Shown here one piece after another: positions 17,035 to 24,837 of a stretch of 35,158 nt of DNA (the first letter of the stretch is position 1; every line of letters begins with the position of its first letter). The notes under the pieces are model-generated. The model did not search any database. It worked only from the letters and a program-made list of their open reading frames with translations, and was not told where the DNA came from. Source of the DNA: Nitrococcus sp. (GTDB lineage Bacteria > Pseudomonadota > Gammaproteobacteria > Nitrococcales > Nitrococcaceae); the NCBI GenBank assembly GCA_030452265.1, contig JAKDMQ010000009.1:1-35158 (forward strand), in the 5' to 3' direction. Both the position numbers and the translations under genes were made by a program.

Positions 17035-18088
17035 GGGCAAGGGCCCAGGCGACATGCTCGCGCACTAACGCCGAGGGGTGTTGCGCACGCGCGCGCAGGA
17101 TGCCGATCACTGCATCGTCACGCGGTGAATTCCCCAACGCGACCGCCAGATTGCGCAGCCAACGCACATGGCCCAATCGGCGAATCGCCGAGCCCGCGGT
17201 ACGCTCCAAAAACTCCGCCTCATCCCAGCGCATGAGCGTAACGAGATCAGCGGTATCGAGGCCATGCCGGGGCCGAAAGGCGGCCTCATCCGTAGGTCGG
17301 GCGAATTTATTCCATGGGCAGACCGCTTGGCAGTCATCGCAGCCGAACACCCGGTTGCCGATCAGGGGCCGCAAAGGCTCTGGAATGCTACCCTGGTGCT
17401 CGATCGTGAGATAGGAAATGCAGCGGCGGGCATCGAGCTGGTAAGGCCCGACAATCGCCTGGGTCGGACAGACATCGAGGCACGCCCGGCAACTGCCGCA
17501 GTGCTCGCTACCCGGTGTGCTTTCCGGCAGTGGCAAGTCGGTGAAAAGCTCGCCGAGGAAAAAATAGGAGCCAGAATCCCGGCTCAGCAACAGCGTATGC
17601 TTGCCGATCCAGCCAAGACCCGCATCGCGTGCCAGCGCCTTCTCCAGCACCGGGGCGCTGTCGACGAACGCTCGATAGCCGAAGGCTCCGGCAACAGCCT
17701 CGATGCGCCGGGCAAGCTGCTGCAGCCGCCGGCGCATGAGCTTGTGATAATCGCCTCCCAAGGCATAGCGGGCGACGAATGCACGGCTGCCATCCCGCAG
17801 GATCCGCACATCGGGCTCGAGCCCAGGCGGTCGATAATTCATGCGCACGCAGATCACCCGCACGGTGCCCGCCAGCAGGCGATTTGGGCGCGCCCGCTTG
17901 ACCCCGTGCCGGCCCATGTAGCTCATATCACCCTGGAAACCGCGGCGCAGCCACTGCAGCAGGTGCGCCTCGTCTACGCCCAGGTTGGGCTTGGCGATGC
18001 CCACCCGGTCGAAGCCAAGCTCCTGGCCCCAGCGCTTGATGTCGCCGGCCAGGGCGTGCAGATCGAGATCCTGCGGCGCGTTGTTCAT
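17015..18088 (-). CDS. queG: Epoxyqueuosine reductase
   Basis: 357 aa, normal length. QueG performs the last step of queuosine tRNA modification, reducing epoxyqueuosine with cobalamin and two 4Fe-4S clusters. Visible: MSYMGRH near 55, the catalytic Asp region FVDSAPVLEKALA (D143), GWIGKHTLLL, the first cluster motif CGSCRACLDVCP (C197, C200, C203, C207), RCISYLTIEH, and the second, FGCDDCQAVCPWNKF (C250, C253, C257). A HEAT-like C-terminal tail follows. It is divergent from nnr, the normal gammaproteobacterial neighbour. Confidence 0.97.
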   Translation of the reverse strand: MNNAPQDLDLHALAGDIKRWGQELGFDRVGIAKPNLGVDEAHLLQWLRRGFQGDMSYMGRHGVKRARPNRLLAGTVRVICVRMNYRPPGLEPDVRILRDGSRAFVARYALGGDYHKLMRRRLQQLARRIEAVAGAFGYRAFVDSAPVLEKALARDAGLGWIGKHTLLLSRDSGSYFFLGELFTDLPLPESTPGSEHCGSCRACLDVCPTQAIVGPYQLDARRCISYLTIEHQGSIPEPLRPLIGNRVFGCDDCQAVCPWNKFARPTDEAAFRPRHGLDTADLVTLMRWDEAEFLERTAGSAIRRLGHVRWLRNLAVALGNSPRDDAVIGILRARAQHPSALVREHVAWALARHAGKS

Positions 18089-18170
18089 TGTCTTATCGTA
18101 CTGATCCCTGAGCGGCTATAGCGCGTGTGGCGATGCCGAAACCCGCGGCGGTGGGCTCTGGCAGGGCCGT

Positions 18171-18226
18171 CGGCGGCATGGAAGCCGCCGTCGAGCCTAC
18201 AGGGAAGTATTCACGGCGTGCCCTGT
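18171..18226. repeat. Double-hairpin intergenic repeat-like element between queG and nnr
   Basis: Hairpin one: CGGCGGC (18171-18177), loop ATGGAA, GCCGCCG (18184-18190). Hairpin two: ACAGGG (18199-18204), 16-nt loop, CCCTGT (18221-18226). The joined layout, GAGCCTACAGGGA...GGCGTGCCCTG, resembles intergenic repeats I recall from other gammaproteobacteria. A genome-wide copy count is needed to confirm that it is repeated. Confidence 0.5.
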
Positions 18227-18315
18227 CAGAGCTCACTGCCCCAGGCCCACAATGCTTCGACAAATATCAGCAACACCCCCGCGCACTGGCGGGCCTTGGG
18301 AATTAGGTGACTATA

Positions 18316-19800
18316 ATGCCACTCATGAACGAACTACCGCGCGAGCTTTATCGAACCGAGCAAAGCCAAGAGCTGGATCGGCTTGCGAGCGCGGTACACG
18401 GCATCCCGGCCGCTGCGCTCATGGAGCGCGCCGGGCGCGCGGCGTACCGGGTGCTGCGCCGGCGTTGGCCCGAGGCGCGGCGCATCTGTATCGTCTGCGG
18501 CGGCGGTAATAACGCCGGTGACGGCTATGTAGTGGCCCGCTTTGCCAGGCGCGACGGCCTGGATGTACGCGTACTGGCGTTAGTCGAGCCGCAGCGCCTG
18601 CAGGGCGCCGCGGGCACGGCCGCCAAGGCCTACCTCGAGCTCGGGAAGGGCGAGCCTTTTCGGGCGCAGGCGCTCGATGATGCGGAGGTCATCGTCGATG
18701 CCTTGCTCGGCACCGGCTTGGATCGTCCGGTGCAGGGGCGATTTGCCGAGGCGATCGATGCGATCAACGCAACAGGCCTGCCGGTGCTCGCCATCGACAT
18801 TCCTTCCGGTATCCACGGCGATACCGGGCAAGTCATGGGTGTGGCAGTGCACGCAGAGGCAACGCCGACTTTCATTGTGCTCAAGCAGGGTTTGTTCACC
18901 GCCGATGCGCCTGATTTCACCGGTGAGGTGACGTTCAGCGCTTTGGACGTGCCGGCCGCGGTTGCAAGTAATATCAAGCCCTCCGCGGTTAGGATCACCG
19001 CCGCAGACGTCAACCCGTGGTTTGTGCCGAGGCGGCGCACCGCGCATAAAGGCCATTTCGGACATGTTCTGGTCGTCGGTGGGGACCGAGGCATGGGGGG
19101 TGCGGTGCGCCTGGCGGCGGAGGCCGCCGCCCGATTGGGCGCTGGGCTTGTCACCGCGGCGACCCGCCCGGAGCACGTGCTGCCAATTCTTGCCGCGCGC
19201 CCGGAGGTGATGTGCCGCGGCGTGGCAGGACCGGAAGAATTGGAGCCCCTGCTCGCCCGCGCGAGCGCCGTGGTGCTGGGCCCTGGATTGGGAAACAGCG
19301 ATTGGAGCCGAGGACTGTTCGAGCGCTGCACTGCATTCGACGGCCCGCTGCTGATCGATGCCGATGGTCTCAATCTACTGGCGCAGACACCCCGGCGGCG
19401 CGATGGCTGGGTTCTGACACCCCATCCCGGTGAGGCGGGTCGCTTGCTCGGCTGCTCTGCCGCCGAAGTGCAAGCCGATCGGTTTGCGGTAGCCACGGCG
19501 CTGCAATCCCGGCTGGGCGGCGTCATCGCTCTCAAGGGGGCGGGCAGCTTGATCCGCGGCGCGGCTCTGACATGGCTTTGCGATCGCGGTAATCCGGGAA
19601 TGGCAAGCGGCGGCATGGGCGACCTATTGAGCGGTATCATCGGCGCCCTGCTCGCCCAAGGGCTCGATCCCGAGACGGCGGCGGTGAGTGGTGTCTGGCT
19701 ACATGCCCTCGCCGCCGATCGGGCGGCGGCGGATGGGGAGCGGGGTCTGCTCGCCACGGATTTGCTCGAGCATTTGCGCGGGCTCGCCAATCTGCAATGA
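18316..19800 (+). CDS. nnr: Bifunctional NAD(P)HX epimerase / ADP-dependent NAD(P)HX dehydratase
   Basis: About 494 aa from ATG 18316 (GTG 18307 or ATG 18325 are possible). It repairs hydrated NAD(P)H. The N-terminal YjeF epimerase domain has IVCGGGNNAGDGYVVARFA (62-80) and AIDIPSGIHGDTG (162-174). The C-terminal ribokinase-like dehydratase has KGHFGHVLVVGGDRGMGGA (248-266), VLGPGLG, TPHPGEAGRL (371-380) and GNPGMASGGMGDLLSG (428-443, with the catalytic Asp); positions count from the GTG at 18307. The stop overlaps the tsaE start (ATGA). Confidence 0.95.
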   Translation: MPLMNELPRELYRTEQSQELDRLASAVHGIPAAALMERAGRAAYRVLRRRWPEARRICIVCGGGNNAGDGYVVARFARRDGLDVRVLALVEPQRLQGAAGTAAKAYLELGKGEPFRAQALDDAEVIVDALLGTGLDRPVQGRFAEAIDAINATGLPVLAIDIPSGIHGDTGQVMGVAVHAEATPTFIVLKQGLFTADAPDFTGEVTFSALDVPAAVASNIKPSAVRITAADVNPWFVPRRRTAHKGHFGHVLVVGGDRGMGGAVRLAAEAAARLGAGLVTAATRPEHVLPILAARPEVMCRGVAGPEELEPLLARASAVVLGPGLGNSDWSRGLFERCTAFDGPLLIDADGLNLLAQTPRRRDGWVLTPHPGEAGRLLGCSAAEVQADRFAVATALQSRLGGVIALKGAGSLIRGAALTWLCDRGNPGMASGGMGDLLSGIIGALLAQGLDPETAAVSGVWLHALAADRAAADGERGLLATDLLEHLRGLANLQ

Positions 19801-20258
19801 CGCGCAAGCTCTGGCTGCGCGGCCCACAGGCCACGACGGCGCTCGGTGCTCAGCTTGCGACGGCCCTGCCGGTGAGCTGCCGCATCGACCTTAGTGGTCC
19901 ACTCGGCGCCGGTAAAACGACCCTCGTCCGGGGCCTGCTGCGTGCATTAGGCCATATCGGGCCCGTGCGCAGCCCGACCTATACCTTGATCGAGAACTAT
20001 CAAATAGCCGATCGCCGCCTCTATCATCTCGATCTTTATCGTCTCTCGGACCCCGAGGAGCTTGAATACATCGGCTTGCGGGACTTGCTCGACGCTCCCG
20101 CCGTGCTGCTGGTGGAATGGCCTGAACGGGGCGCGAGCCTGCTGCCAACGGCCGATCTGATCATCGCGCTGAGCGTTGTCGAGACCCATCGACTTGCGCA
20201 ATTGGCGGCCCACACGCCGATCGGATCGACACTGCTCTCGCGGCTGCCAGATAACTGA
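19797..20258 (+). CDS. tsaE: tRNA threonylcarbamoyladenosine synthesis ATPase TsaE
   Basis: 153 aa, normal length. TsaE is the ATPase that cycles the TsaB-TsaD complex in t6A tRNA modification. It has the Walker A GPLGAGKTTL (34-43), the family motif VRSPTYTLIENY, HLDLYRLSDPEELEYIGL, and VEWPERG near the end. The ATG overlaps the nnr stop by 4 bp, so translation is coupled. The nnr-tsaE-amiB order is standard in gammaproteobacteria. Confidence 0.97.
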   Translation: MTRKLWLRGPQATTALGAQLATALPVSCRIDLSGPLGAGKTTLVRGLLRALGHIGPVRSPTYTLIENYQIADRRLYHLDLYRLSDPEELEYIGLRDLLDAPAVLLVEWPERGASLLPTADLIIALSVVETHRLAQLAAHTPIGSTLLSRLPDN

Positions 20259-20375
20259 GAACAAACGCAAAGTGTTTCGTCTATCTATAGGCAAATAAGG
20301 AAAAACCGACTTGCAAACAGCGGCCGGTTATGGCTAGCTAATAGGAAACGTCGCGGCATAATAACAAGGCCGGAT

Positions 20376-21647
20376 ATGAAGCGTTGGCTGGTATTCATTC
20401 TGCTGTGCTGCGCCTGTACGGGGGCACTGAGTCGACAGGCAGTTATCAAGCGAATCCGAACCTGGTCTGGTCCGGAGCATACGCGGGTGGTTCTCGACCT
20501 CACGCGGGCAGTCGACTATCGCGTGTTCACCCTCAGCAATCCCAGCCGCGCCGTGCTCGATATTCAGTCCGCGGCGCTCACCCACGGGCTATTGGAAGCC
20601 ACCGAGCTCGTCGGCGTACTGGCGGAGGTCCGTGCAGCCGTGCGCAATGACAGCGACCTGCGCGTGGTCTTCGACCTCACCCAACCCGTTCGGCTCAATA
20701 CTTTTCTGGTGGAGCCAAATACAACCTACGGCAACCGTCTCGTCGTGGATTTGGAGAAGGCCCAGGGTCCAGGTGACCCAGTGATGAAGTTGATCCAGCA
20801 GCCCCGGGAGCTGGTGATCGCCATTGATGCCGGCCATGGGGGCGTGGATCCCGGCGCCATCGGCGCGCAGGGGACCTACGAGAAAACGGTCACCTTGGCC
20901 ATTGCCAAGAAGCTTGCCGAGCTGGTATCCGCACGCCCGGGCATGCGCGCCGTGTTGACTCGCACGGGCGACTATTACGTGGGCCTGCGTGAGCGCACCG
21001 AGCTCGCGAGCAAGGCGCATGCCGATCTATTCATATCGATTCATGCCGATGCGATCGCGGATGGCTGGGCCGAAGGGGCATCCGTCTACGTGCTATCAAG
21101 GAACGGCGCCTCGACCGAGGCCGCCCGGCTGCTGGCGCAGCGCGAGAACTCCGCGGGCCGCATTGGCGGCGTTTCCCTGGAAGACAAAAACGACCTGCTC
21201 AGGTCCGTACTGGTCGACCTCTCACGAGCGTACACGATCGAATCGAGCACTCATCTCGCACAATCCATGCTGGAGGCCTTGGCTAACGTGGGCGAGCTGC
21301 ACAAGAGCTCGGTGGAACGCGCCGCATTCGTTGTGCTCAAATCGCTGGACATGCCTTCGGTGTTGATCGAAAGCGCTTTCATCTCCAATCCCGTGGAGGA
21401 GGATCGGTTGCGCAGCAGCAATTATCAGTGGCAGCTCGCGCGCGCGCTGGAGCATGGCATCAGCGGCTATATCGAGGACTTCATGCCGGGCATAGAGCTC
21501 GCCAATACCCATGAGTACGTGGTACGCCGCGGTGATACCTTGAGCGCCATCGCGCAGCAATACAGCGTAAGTGTCAAGCAACTGCGCAAAGCCAACGATT
21601 TAAGCGGCGATGTTATCGTGGTCGGCAGCCGATTGGTGATCCCTTGA
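20376..21647 (+). CDS. amiB: N-acetylmuramoyl-L-alanine amidase with AMIN and LysM domains
   Basis: 423 aa. A signal sequence covers residues 1-19 (WLVFILLCCACTGALS; the cysteines do not form a clear lipobox). An AMIN septal-targeting domain spans about 21-128. The Amidase_3 catalytic domain spans about 146-366, with zinc ligands H154 (AIDAGHGGVDPGA), E169 (YEKTVTL) and H223 (SIHADA) and catalytic E332 (VLIESAFISNP). A C-terminal LysM repeat (380-423) binds peptidoglycan. It is a periplasmic enzyme that splits septal peptidoglycan at division. It follows tsaE by 117 bp. mutL, normally next, is absent. Confidence 0.95.
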   Translation: MKRWLVFILLCCACTGALSRQAVIKRIRTWSGPEHTRVVLDLTRAVDYRVFTLSNPSRAVLDIQSAALTHGLLEATELVGVLAEVRAAVRNDSDLRVVFDLTQPVRLNTFLVEPNTTYGNRLVVDLEKAQGPGDPVMKLIQQPRELVIAIDAGHGGVDPGAIGAQGTYEKTVTLAIAKKLAELVSARPGMRAVLTRTGDYYVGLRERTELASKAHADLFISIHADAIADGWAEGASVYVLSRNGASTEAARLLAQRENSAGRIGGVSLEDKNDLLRSVLVDLSRAYTIESSTHLAQSMLEALANVGELHKSSVERAAFVVLKSLDMPSVLIESAFISNPVEEDRLRSSNYQWQLARALEHGISGYIEDFMPGIELANTHEYVVRRGDTLSAIAQQYSVSVKQLRKANDLSGDVIVVGSRLVIP

Positions 21648-21696
21648 CCCTAGGAGCCTTCTCCGCCGAAGGCGTGCGCTGTCGCGCAGCTCGGTA

Positions 21697-21722
21697 GTTG
21701 GGGTGAGCTTGCGAACCCCAAC
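21697..21722. repeat. REP-like palindrome GTTGGGGT-N10-ACCCCAAC
   Basis: Perfect 8-bp arms at 21697-21704 and 21715-21722 around GAGCTTGCGA. It lies between the convergent amiB and oxygenase genes. A smaller GCCTTC/GAAGGC hairpin lies at 21657-21674. The sequence type (GTAGTTGGGGTGAGC...CGAACCCCAAC) resembles dispersed intergenic repeats I recall from proteobacteria. It may also act as a terminator. Confidence 0.55.
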
Positions 21723-21756
21723 GTTGGCCTCAGTCCCCAAGCCCATATACCTATTG

Positions 21757-22506
21757 TCACGTTGCGTCGTGGAAGATAACGCCAGCGGTATGACGACGCC
21801 CCGAGCGCAGGCGGCTTACGCCGTGGCGCAGGTTCACTCGATACGCCCCGCGTTGGCCTTGCACCGGCCGGCGATGGACGGCGAACACCACGGCGCCCCC
21901 CCGCTGCAGCGGGATCACTTCCGCACGTGACTGCGAGCGTGGACGCTGCTCGGTCAGCACAAACTCACCGCCCGTGAAATCCTCGCCCGGGTTGGACAAC
22001 AAAATGGTAAGTTGCAGTGGGAACACGTGCTCACCGTAGAGGTCTTGATGCAGGCAGTTGTAGTCCCCCGCCTCGTATTGCAACAGCAGTGGCGTCGGGC
22101 GGAGCTGCCCGGCGGCATGACAACGCGCAATGAAATCCGCGTGCTGCGCCGGATAGCGCACGTCGAGATCCATGGCGGCGTTCCAACAATTGGCAAGCGG
22201 CACGAGATGCGCATAGATCGAGCCGCGTAGCCCGCCAATAATGTCGGGCAACGGATAGCTGAAATACTTGTACTCGCCACGGCCGTAGCTGTGGCGCTCC
22301 ATCACGACCCGGCTGCGGAAAATTTCCTCCAGCGGATAAAGCGCGGCCAGCGCGGCGCATTCCCGCGGGGTGAGGAGACCTTCAATCAGCGTGTAGCCCC
22401 GCGCATCGAGATTCTGTGACGCCCTCTCCCAATCGAGCGTCTCGATCCGCTCGGCAATGTATGCGGCCGGGGTAATCGACGGTGCCTTGCTGACCCGTGC
22501 GGTCAT
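21757..22506 (-). CDS. 2OG-Fe(II) oxygenase family protein
   Basis: 249 aa from ATG 22506, chosen because a perfect AAGGAGG lies 7 nt upstream; the longer frame to 22707 overlaps the DUF3800 region. The fold is the double-stranded beta-helix of iron/2-oxoglutarate dioxygenases. The metal triad begins with H-Q-D in CLHQDLYGEHVFPLQ (H153, D155), with a distal His at VFAVHRRP (H211) and a 2OG-binding Arg likely in YRVNLRHGVSRLRSG. GRGEYKYFSYPLPD near 75-88 is a strong family block. The substrate is unknown. It is not EctD, whose motifs are absent. Confidence 0.9.
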   Translation of the reverse strand: MTARVSKAPSITPAAYIAERIETLDWERASQNLDARGYTLIEGLLTPRECAALAALYPLEEIFRSRVVMERHSYGRGEYKYFSYPLPDIIGGLRGSIYAHLVPLANCWNAAMDLDVRYPAQHADFIARCHAAGQLRPTPLLLQYEAGDYNCLHQDLYGEHVFPLQLTILLSNPGEDFTGGEFVLTEQRPRSQSRAEVIPLQRGGAVVFAVHRRPVQGQRGAYRVNLRHGVSRLRSGRRHTAGVIFHDAT

Positions 22507-22633
22507 GCATGTGCCTCCTTTGCCGGCCACGCGTGATGATATTGACGCAACAAGGGGGTTACCATTGCAGTGGCGAGTTGGGCATGCTTCCGCCGCTGGG
22601 TTCGTAGCCGCTTCCCTGCCGTGCCCGATCGGC

Positions 22634-23335
22634 ATGTTAGCAATAAACGGTATTACGGGAGGCCCACGCATCCCGCTGTTTGTCTTGACCTTCTGTCTCA
22701 TCGCCAAGGCCGACTATTGCTCGCAAGTCGCCCCGGTGGTCGCCGGCTTCAAGCATCGTTGGTTCGGGCACGAGGCCATGATTCTGCACGCGCACGAGAT
22801 TCGCAAGGAGAAGGGTGATTTTCGGTTTCTGTTCGATCGGGCCGTTCGGCAACAGTTCATGGATGAACTTTCCGACGTAATGGCTCGGCTGCCCTACACG
22901 CTGATCGCCAGCGCCATCGATAAGCCGCGATTGAATCGGCAGCACGTGGATCCGGACAATCCGTATGCCATCGCGATGCAGTTCTGCCTGGAGAGGGCCT
23001 GGCTCTTCCTGAAGGAGCACGGACAATCCGAGCGCGAGACGCATGTTCTGGTCGAGTCACGGGGCCGCAAGGAGGATGCTGACCTGGAACTGGTGTGCCG
23101 ACGCATTTGCGATGGTGCGAACGCCGTCGGCGAGCGCCTGCCATTCGAGGTCGTGTTCGTGGATAAGAAACAGAATCTTCCCGGCCTACAACTGGCCGAT
23201 CTGGTCTGTCACCCGATCGGCCGACACCTGCTCAAGACACAGCAGGTGAACCGGGCCTATGACATCATCGAGAAGAAATTCCGCCGCAATCGAGAAGGGA
23301 AGATCGAAGGCTACGGGCTGAAGTTCTTCCCCTAG
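22634..23335 (+). CDS. DUF3800 family protein lacking the N-terminal acidic motif
   Basis: 233 aa from ATG 22634. The body, PLFVLTFCLIAKADYC onward, fits DUF3800: FKHRWFGHEAMILHAHEIRK, PYTLIASAIDK, the VESRGRKEDADLEL block, VFVDKKQNLPGLQLADLVCHPIGRHLL and the final YGLKFFP. DUF3800 proteins normally open with a Y-[IL]-D-E-S-G motif thought to be catalytic (RNase H-like fold). Here the aligned stretch reads LAINGITGG, so the Asp and Glu are gone. The upstream part of the open frame overlaps the oxygenase gene and is not protein-like. It is either an inactive copy or a 5'-truncated gene. Confidence 0.75.
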   Translation: MLAINGITGGPRIPLFVLTFCLIAKADYCSQVAPVVAGFKHRWFGHEAMILHAHEIRKEKGDFRFLFDRAVRQQFMDELSDVMARLPYTLIASAIDKPRLNRQHVDPDNPYAIAMQFCLERAWLFLKEHGQSERETHVLVESRGRKEDADLELVCRRICDGANAVGERLPFEVVFVDKKQNLPGLQLADLVCHPIGRHLLKTQQVNRAYDIIEKKFRRNREGKIEGYGLKFFP

Positions 23336-23375
23336 AAAAGCAGAATGGGAGCGATTTCAACCGCACCCCTACGCC

Positions 23376-23393
23376 GATCGGGAACTCCCGATC
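23376..23393. terminator. Hairpin between convergent DUF3800 and PIN toxin genes
   Basis: GATCGGG (23376-23382), loop AACT, CCCGATC (23387-23393), a perfect 7-bp stem. It lies between the two stop codons (23335 and 23470), so it may end transcription from both sides. There is no U-tract on either strand. Confidence 0.4.
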
Positions 23394-23469
23394 CACTTGC
23401 TGACAAGATAGTCCCAATGCATGAGGTTTTCAATACTGACTCTGATGACCCGTCCAAGCCGATTGCGAG

Positions 23470-23916
23470 CTACGTGGCAAACGTTGCGCTGGGCTGCGTT
23501 GTGGCAGTCCAAGGGTTGATGACTGGCACGCCACCAGCTTCATAGGGGGATGTGTCGCGGGATGCCACGATGAACCCACGAGCCGCGGCGATGGCGGCGA
23601 TATATCCGTCCGGGGTGGGAAAGCCTCGCCCGTTGTTCTTAGCCGTAACGGCCAATTCGGCATAGTGGCGCGCTGCGTCCGTATCGAACGCCAAGATGCG
23701 TCCCTGGAACAGCTCCAGCAGCCCATCAAGGGCCCGAGCCAGCATGTTCTTGCGCTTCCCTTCCGGTAGCGCCCTGATGCCATACAGCTGCTCGGCCAGC
23801 GTCACGCTGGATAAGTACAGCGTTTCCGCCGCCTGATCATTCAGCCAGGCCCGCACGGCCGCATGCGGCTCTGGCTTCATCGCCTCGGAGACGACGTTGG
23901 TATCCAGCACGATCAT
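23470..23916 (-). CDS. PIN-domain toxin (FitB/VapC family)
   Basis: 148 aa. It has the PIN-domain acidic residues in the usual spacing: D5 in VLDTNVVSEAMKP, E42 in TLAEQLYGI, D103 in TPDGYIAAIAA and D121 in ASRDTSPYEAGG. The closing GGVPVINPW is typical of FitB-type toxins. These are Mg-dependent ribonucleases that cut RNA and stop translation. The start overlaps the antitoxin stop by 4 bp (ATGA), so the pair is translationally coupled. Residues after about 137 look like an extension. Confidence 0.92.
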   Translation of the reverse strand: MIVLDTNVVSEAMKPEPHAAVRAWLNDQAAETLYLSSVTLAEQLYGIRALPEGKRKNMLARALDGLLELFQGRILAFDTDAARHYAELAVTAKNNGRGFPTPDGYIAAIAAARGFIVASRDTSPYEAGGVPVINPWTATTQPSATFAT

Positions 23917-24143
23917 TCAAATTTCATCGGTTCCGCCGGCGTCTTGTCGCGCACCTTCTCGAGAACCGCGAAGTCTTCATCGGTCAGCCCGATCTTGCGG
24001 CCAAGGGATGCCAGTGCATCGCCCATGCGGATGCGCTGCTCCGGCTTGACCGCCGTTGTAAGGATCTCGCGCACCTCCGCTTCCGTGCTGCGGCCATGCT
24101 CGGCCGCGCGCACGCGCAACGCGCGATGCACGTCATCCGGCAA
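23913..24143 (-). CDS. FitA/VapB-type antitoxin with damaged 5' end
   Basis: 76 aa from TTG 24143. DDVHRALRVRAAEHGRSTEAEVREIL is the ribbon-helix-helix region of FitA-type antitoxins (split: 3-12 and 13-28). Homology clearly runs further upstream as L-T-V-R-N-L before the TTG, but the frame then meets TGA (24164-24162) with no start codon. Losing one base of the G-run at 24158-24161 would instead give TTG-ACC-CTA-ACA, a full M-T-L-T-V-R-N-L start at 24165. So either a frameshift or a very poor TTG start is used. It would neutralise the downstream PIN toxin. Confidence 0.8.
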   Translation of the reverse strand: MPDDVHRALRVRAAEHGRSTEAEVREILTTAVKPEQRIRMGDALASLGRKIGLTDEDFAVLEKVRDKTPAEPMKFE

Positions 24144-24345
24144 GTTGCGTACTGTTAGGGGTCAACGCACGAAAGGGAAAAATCGTACGCTAAGCCTCCC
24201 GCGGTGTCTGTAGCAACCGGAATCGGTCGTGCTCGACTCGCTTTCGAGGGCTGCGCTTACAACGTAGGTCAAATCCGAGCACGATAGCCACGGGGCCGCC
24301 GACTCAATTGTGCTGGTCCGCGCTCGTCACGAGGCGTCCTGATTG

Positions 24346-24774
24346 TCAGGCCGGCGGGAAGTCCGGCGTATGCGCCAGTTCGAGCTTGATACCGTCGGGG
24401 TCGGTGAAAAACAGGGCATAGTAGCCCGGCATGTAACCGTACTCGGCGGGTGCGTTGAGAATATTGGCGCCGATCGTCTTCAGGTGTTCATGGAATTGAT
24501 CGACCTGCTCACGACTGTCGGCTGCGAGCGCGAAATGGTGCAGCCCCGGCGAGTACATGTCCCATTGCTTGTTCGGGCAGTCCGGGTTGCCGGGCCAGAT
24601 GCTGATGGCGCCGCCGGGGCCGCTCCAGATGATGGCTGTTGCCGCCGGATCTTCTATCTCTTGCCCGGGTGCGTAGCCTAGATACTCCAGAATCGATCCA
24701 TAGAACGCCTCGGAACGACCCATATCGGTCACGGTAAGGCCGAAATGGTGCAGTTTGCCTAAGAACTGGGTCAT
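24346..24774 (-). CDS. VOC family (glyoxalase/bleomycin-resistance fold) protein
   Basis: 142 aa with two beta-alpha-beta-beta-beta units: the first opens LHHFGLTVTDMGRSEAFYGSIL (residues 8-29), the second GLHHFALAADSREQVDQF (about 77-94), and FFTDPDGIKLELAHTP closes the fold. Metal ligands expected at the two LHHF histidines and the glutamates are present. The ATG has AAAGGA at good spacing. The reaction is unknown; VOC proteins near old yellow enzymes include glyoxalase I, which removes methylglyoxal. It lies downstream of the flavoprotein reductase gene on the same strand. Confidence 0.9.
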   Translation of the reverse strand: MTQFLGKLHHFGLTVTDMGRSEAFYGSILEYLGYAPGQEIEDPAATAIIWSGPGGAISIWPGNPDCPNKQWDMYSPGLHHFALAADSREQVDQFHEHLKTIGANILNAPAEYGYMPGYYALFFTDPDGIKLELAHTPDFPPA

Positions 24775-24837
24775 GGGTCTGTCCTTTCGTTTCTCGGACT
24801 TACACGAACCACAGCGGTCGGTGAGACACGCGTGGGA

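Noticed and set aside
17168-18121. 317-codon open frame antisense to queG
   Set aside because: QueG motifs and both 4Fe-4S clusters are on the minus strand; the plus frame has no domain.
21757-22506. Ectoine hydroxylase EctD as identity of the 2OG-Fe(II) oxygenase
   Set aside because: Length and motif blocks differ from the PhyH-like EctD family; it belongs to another dioxygenase family.
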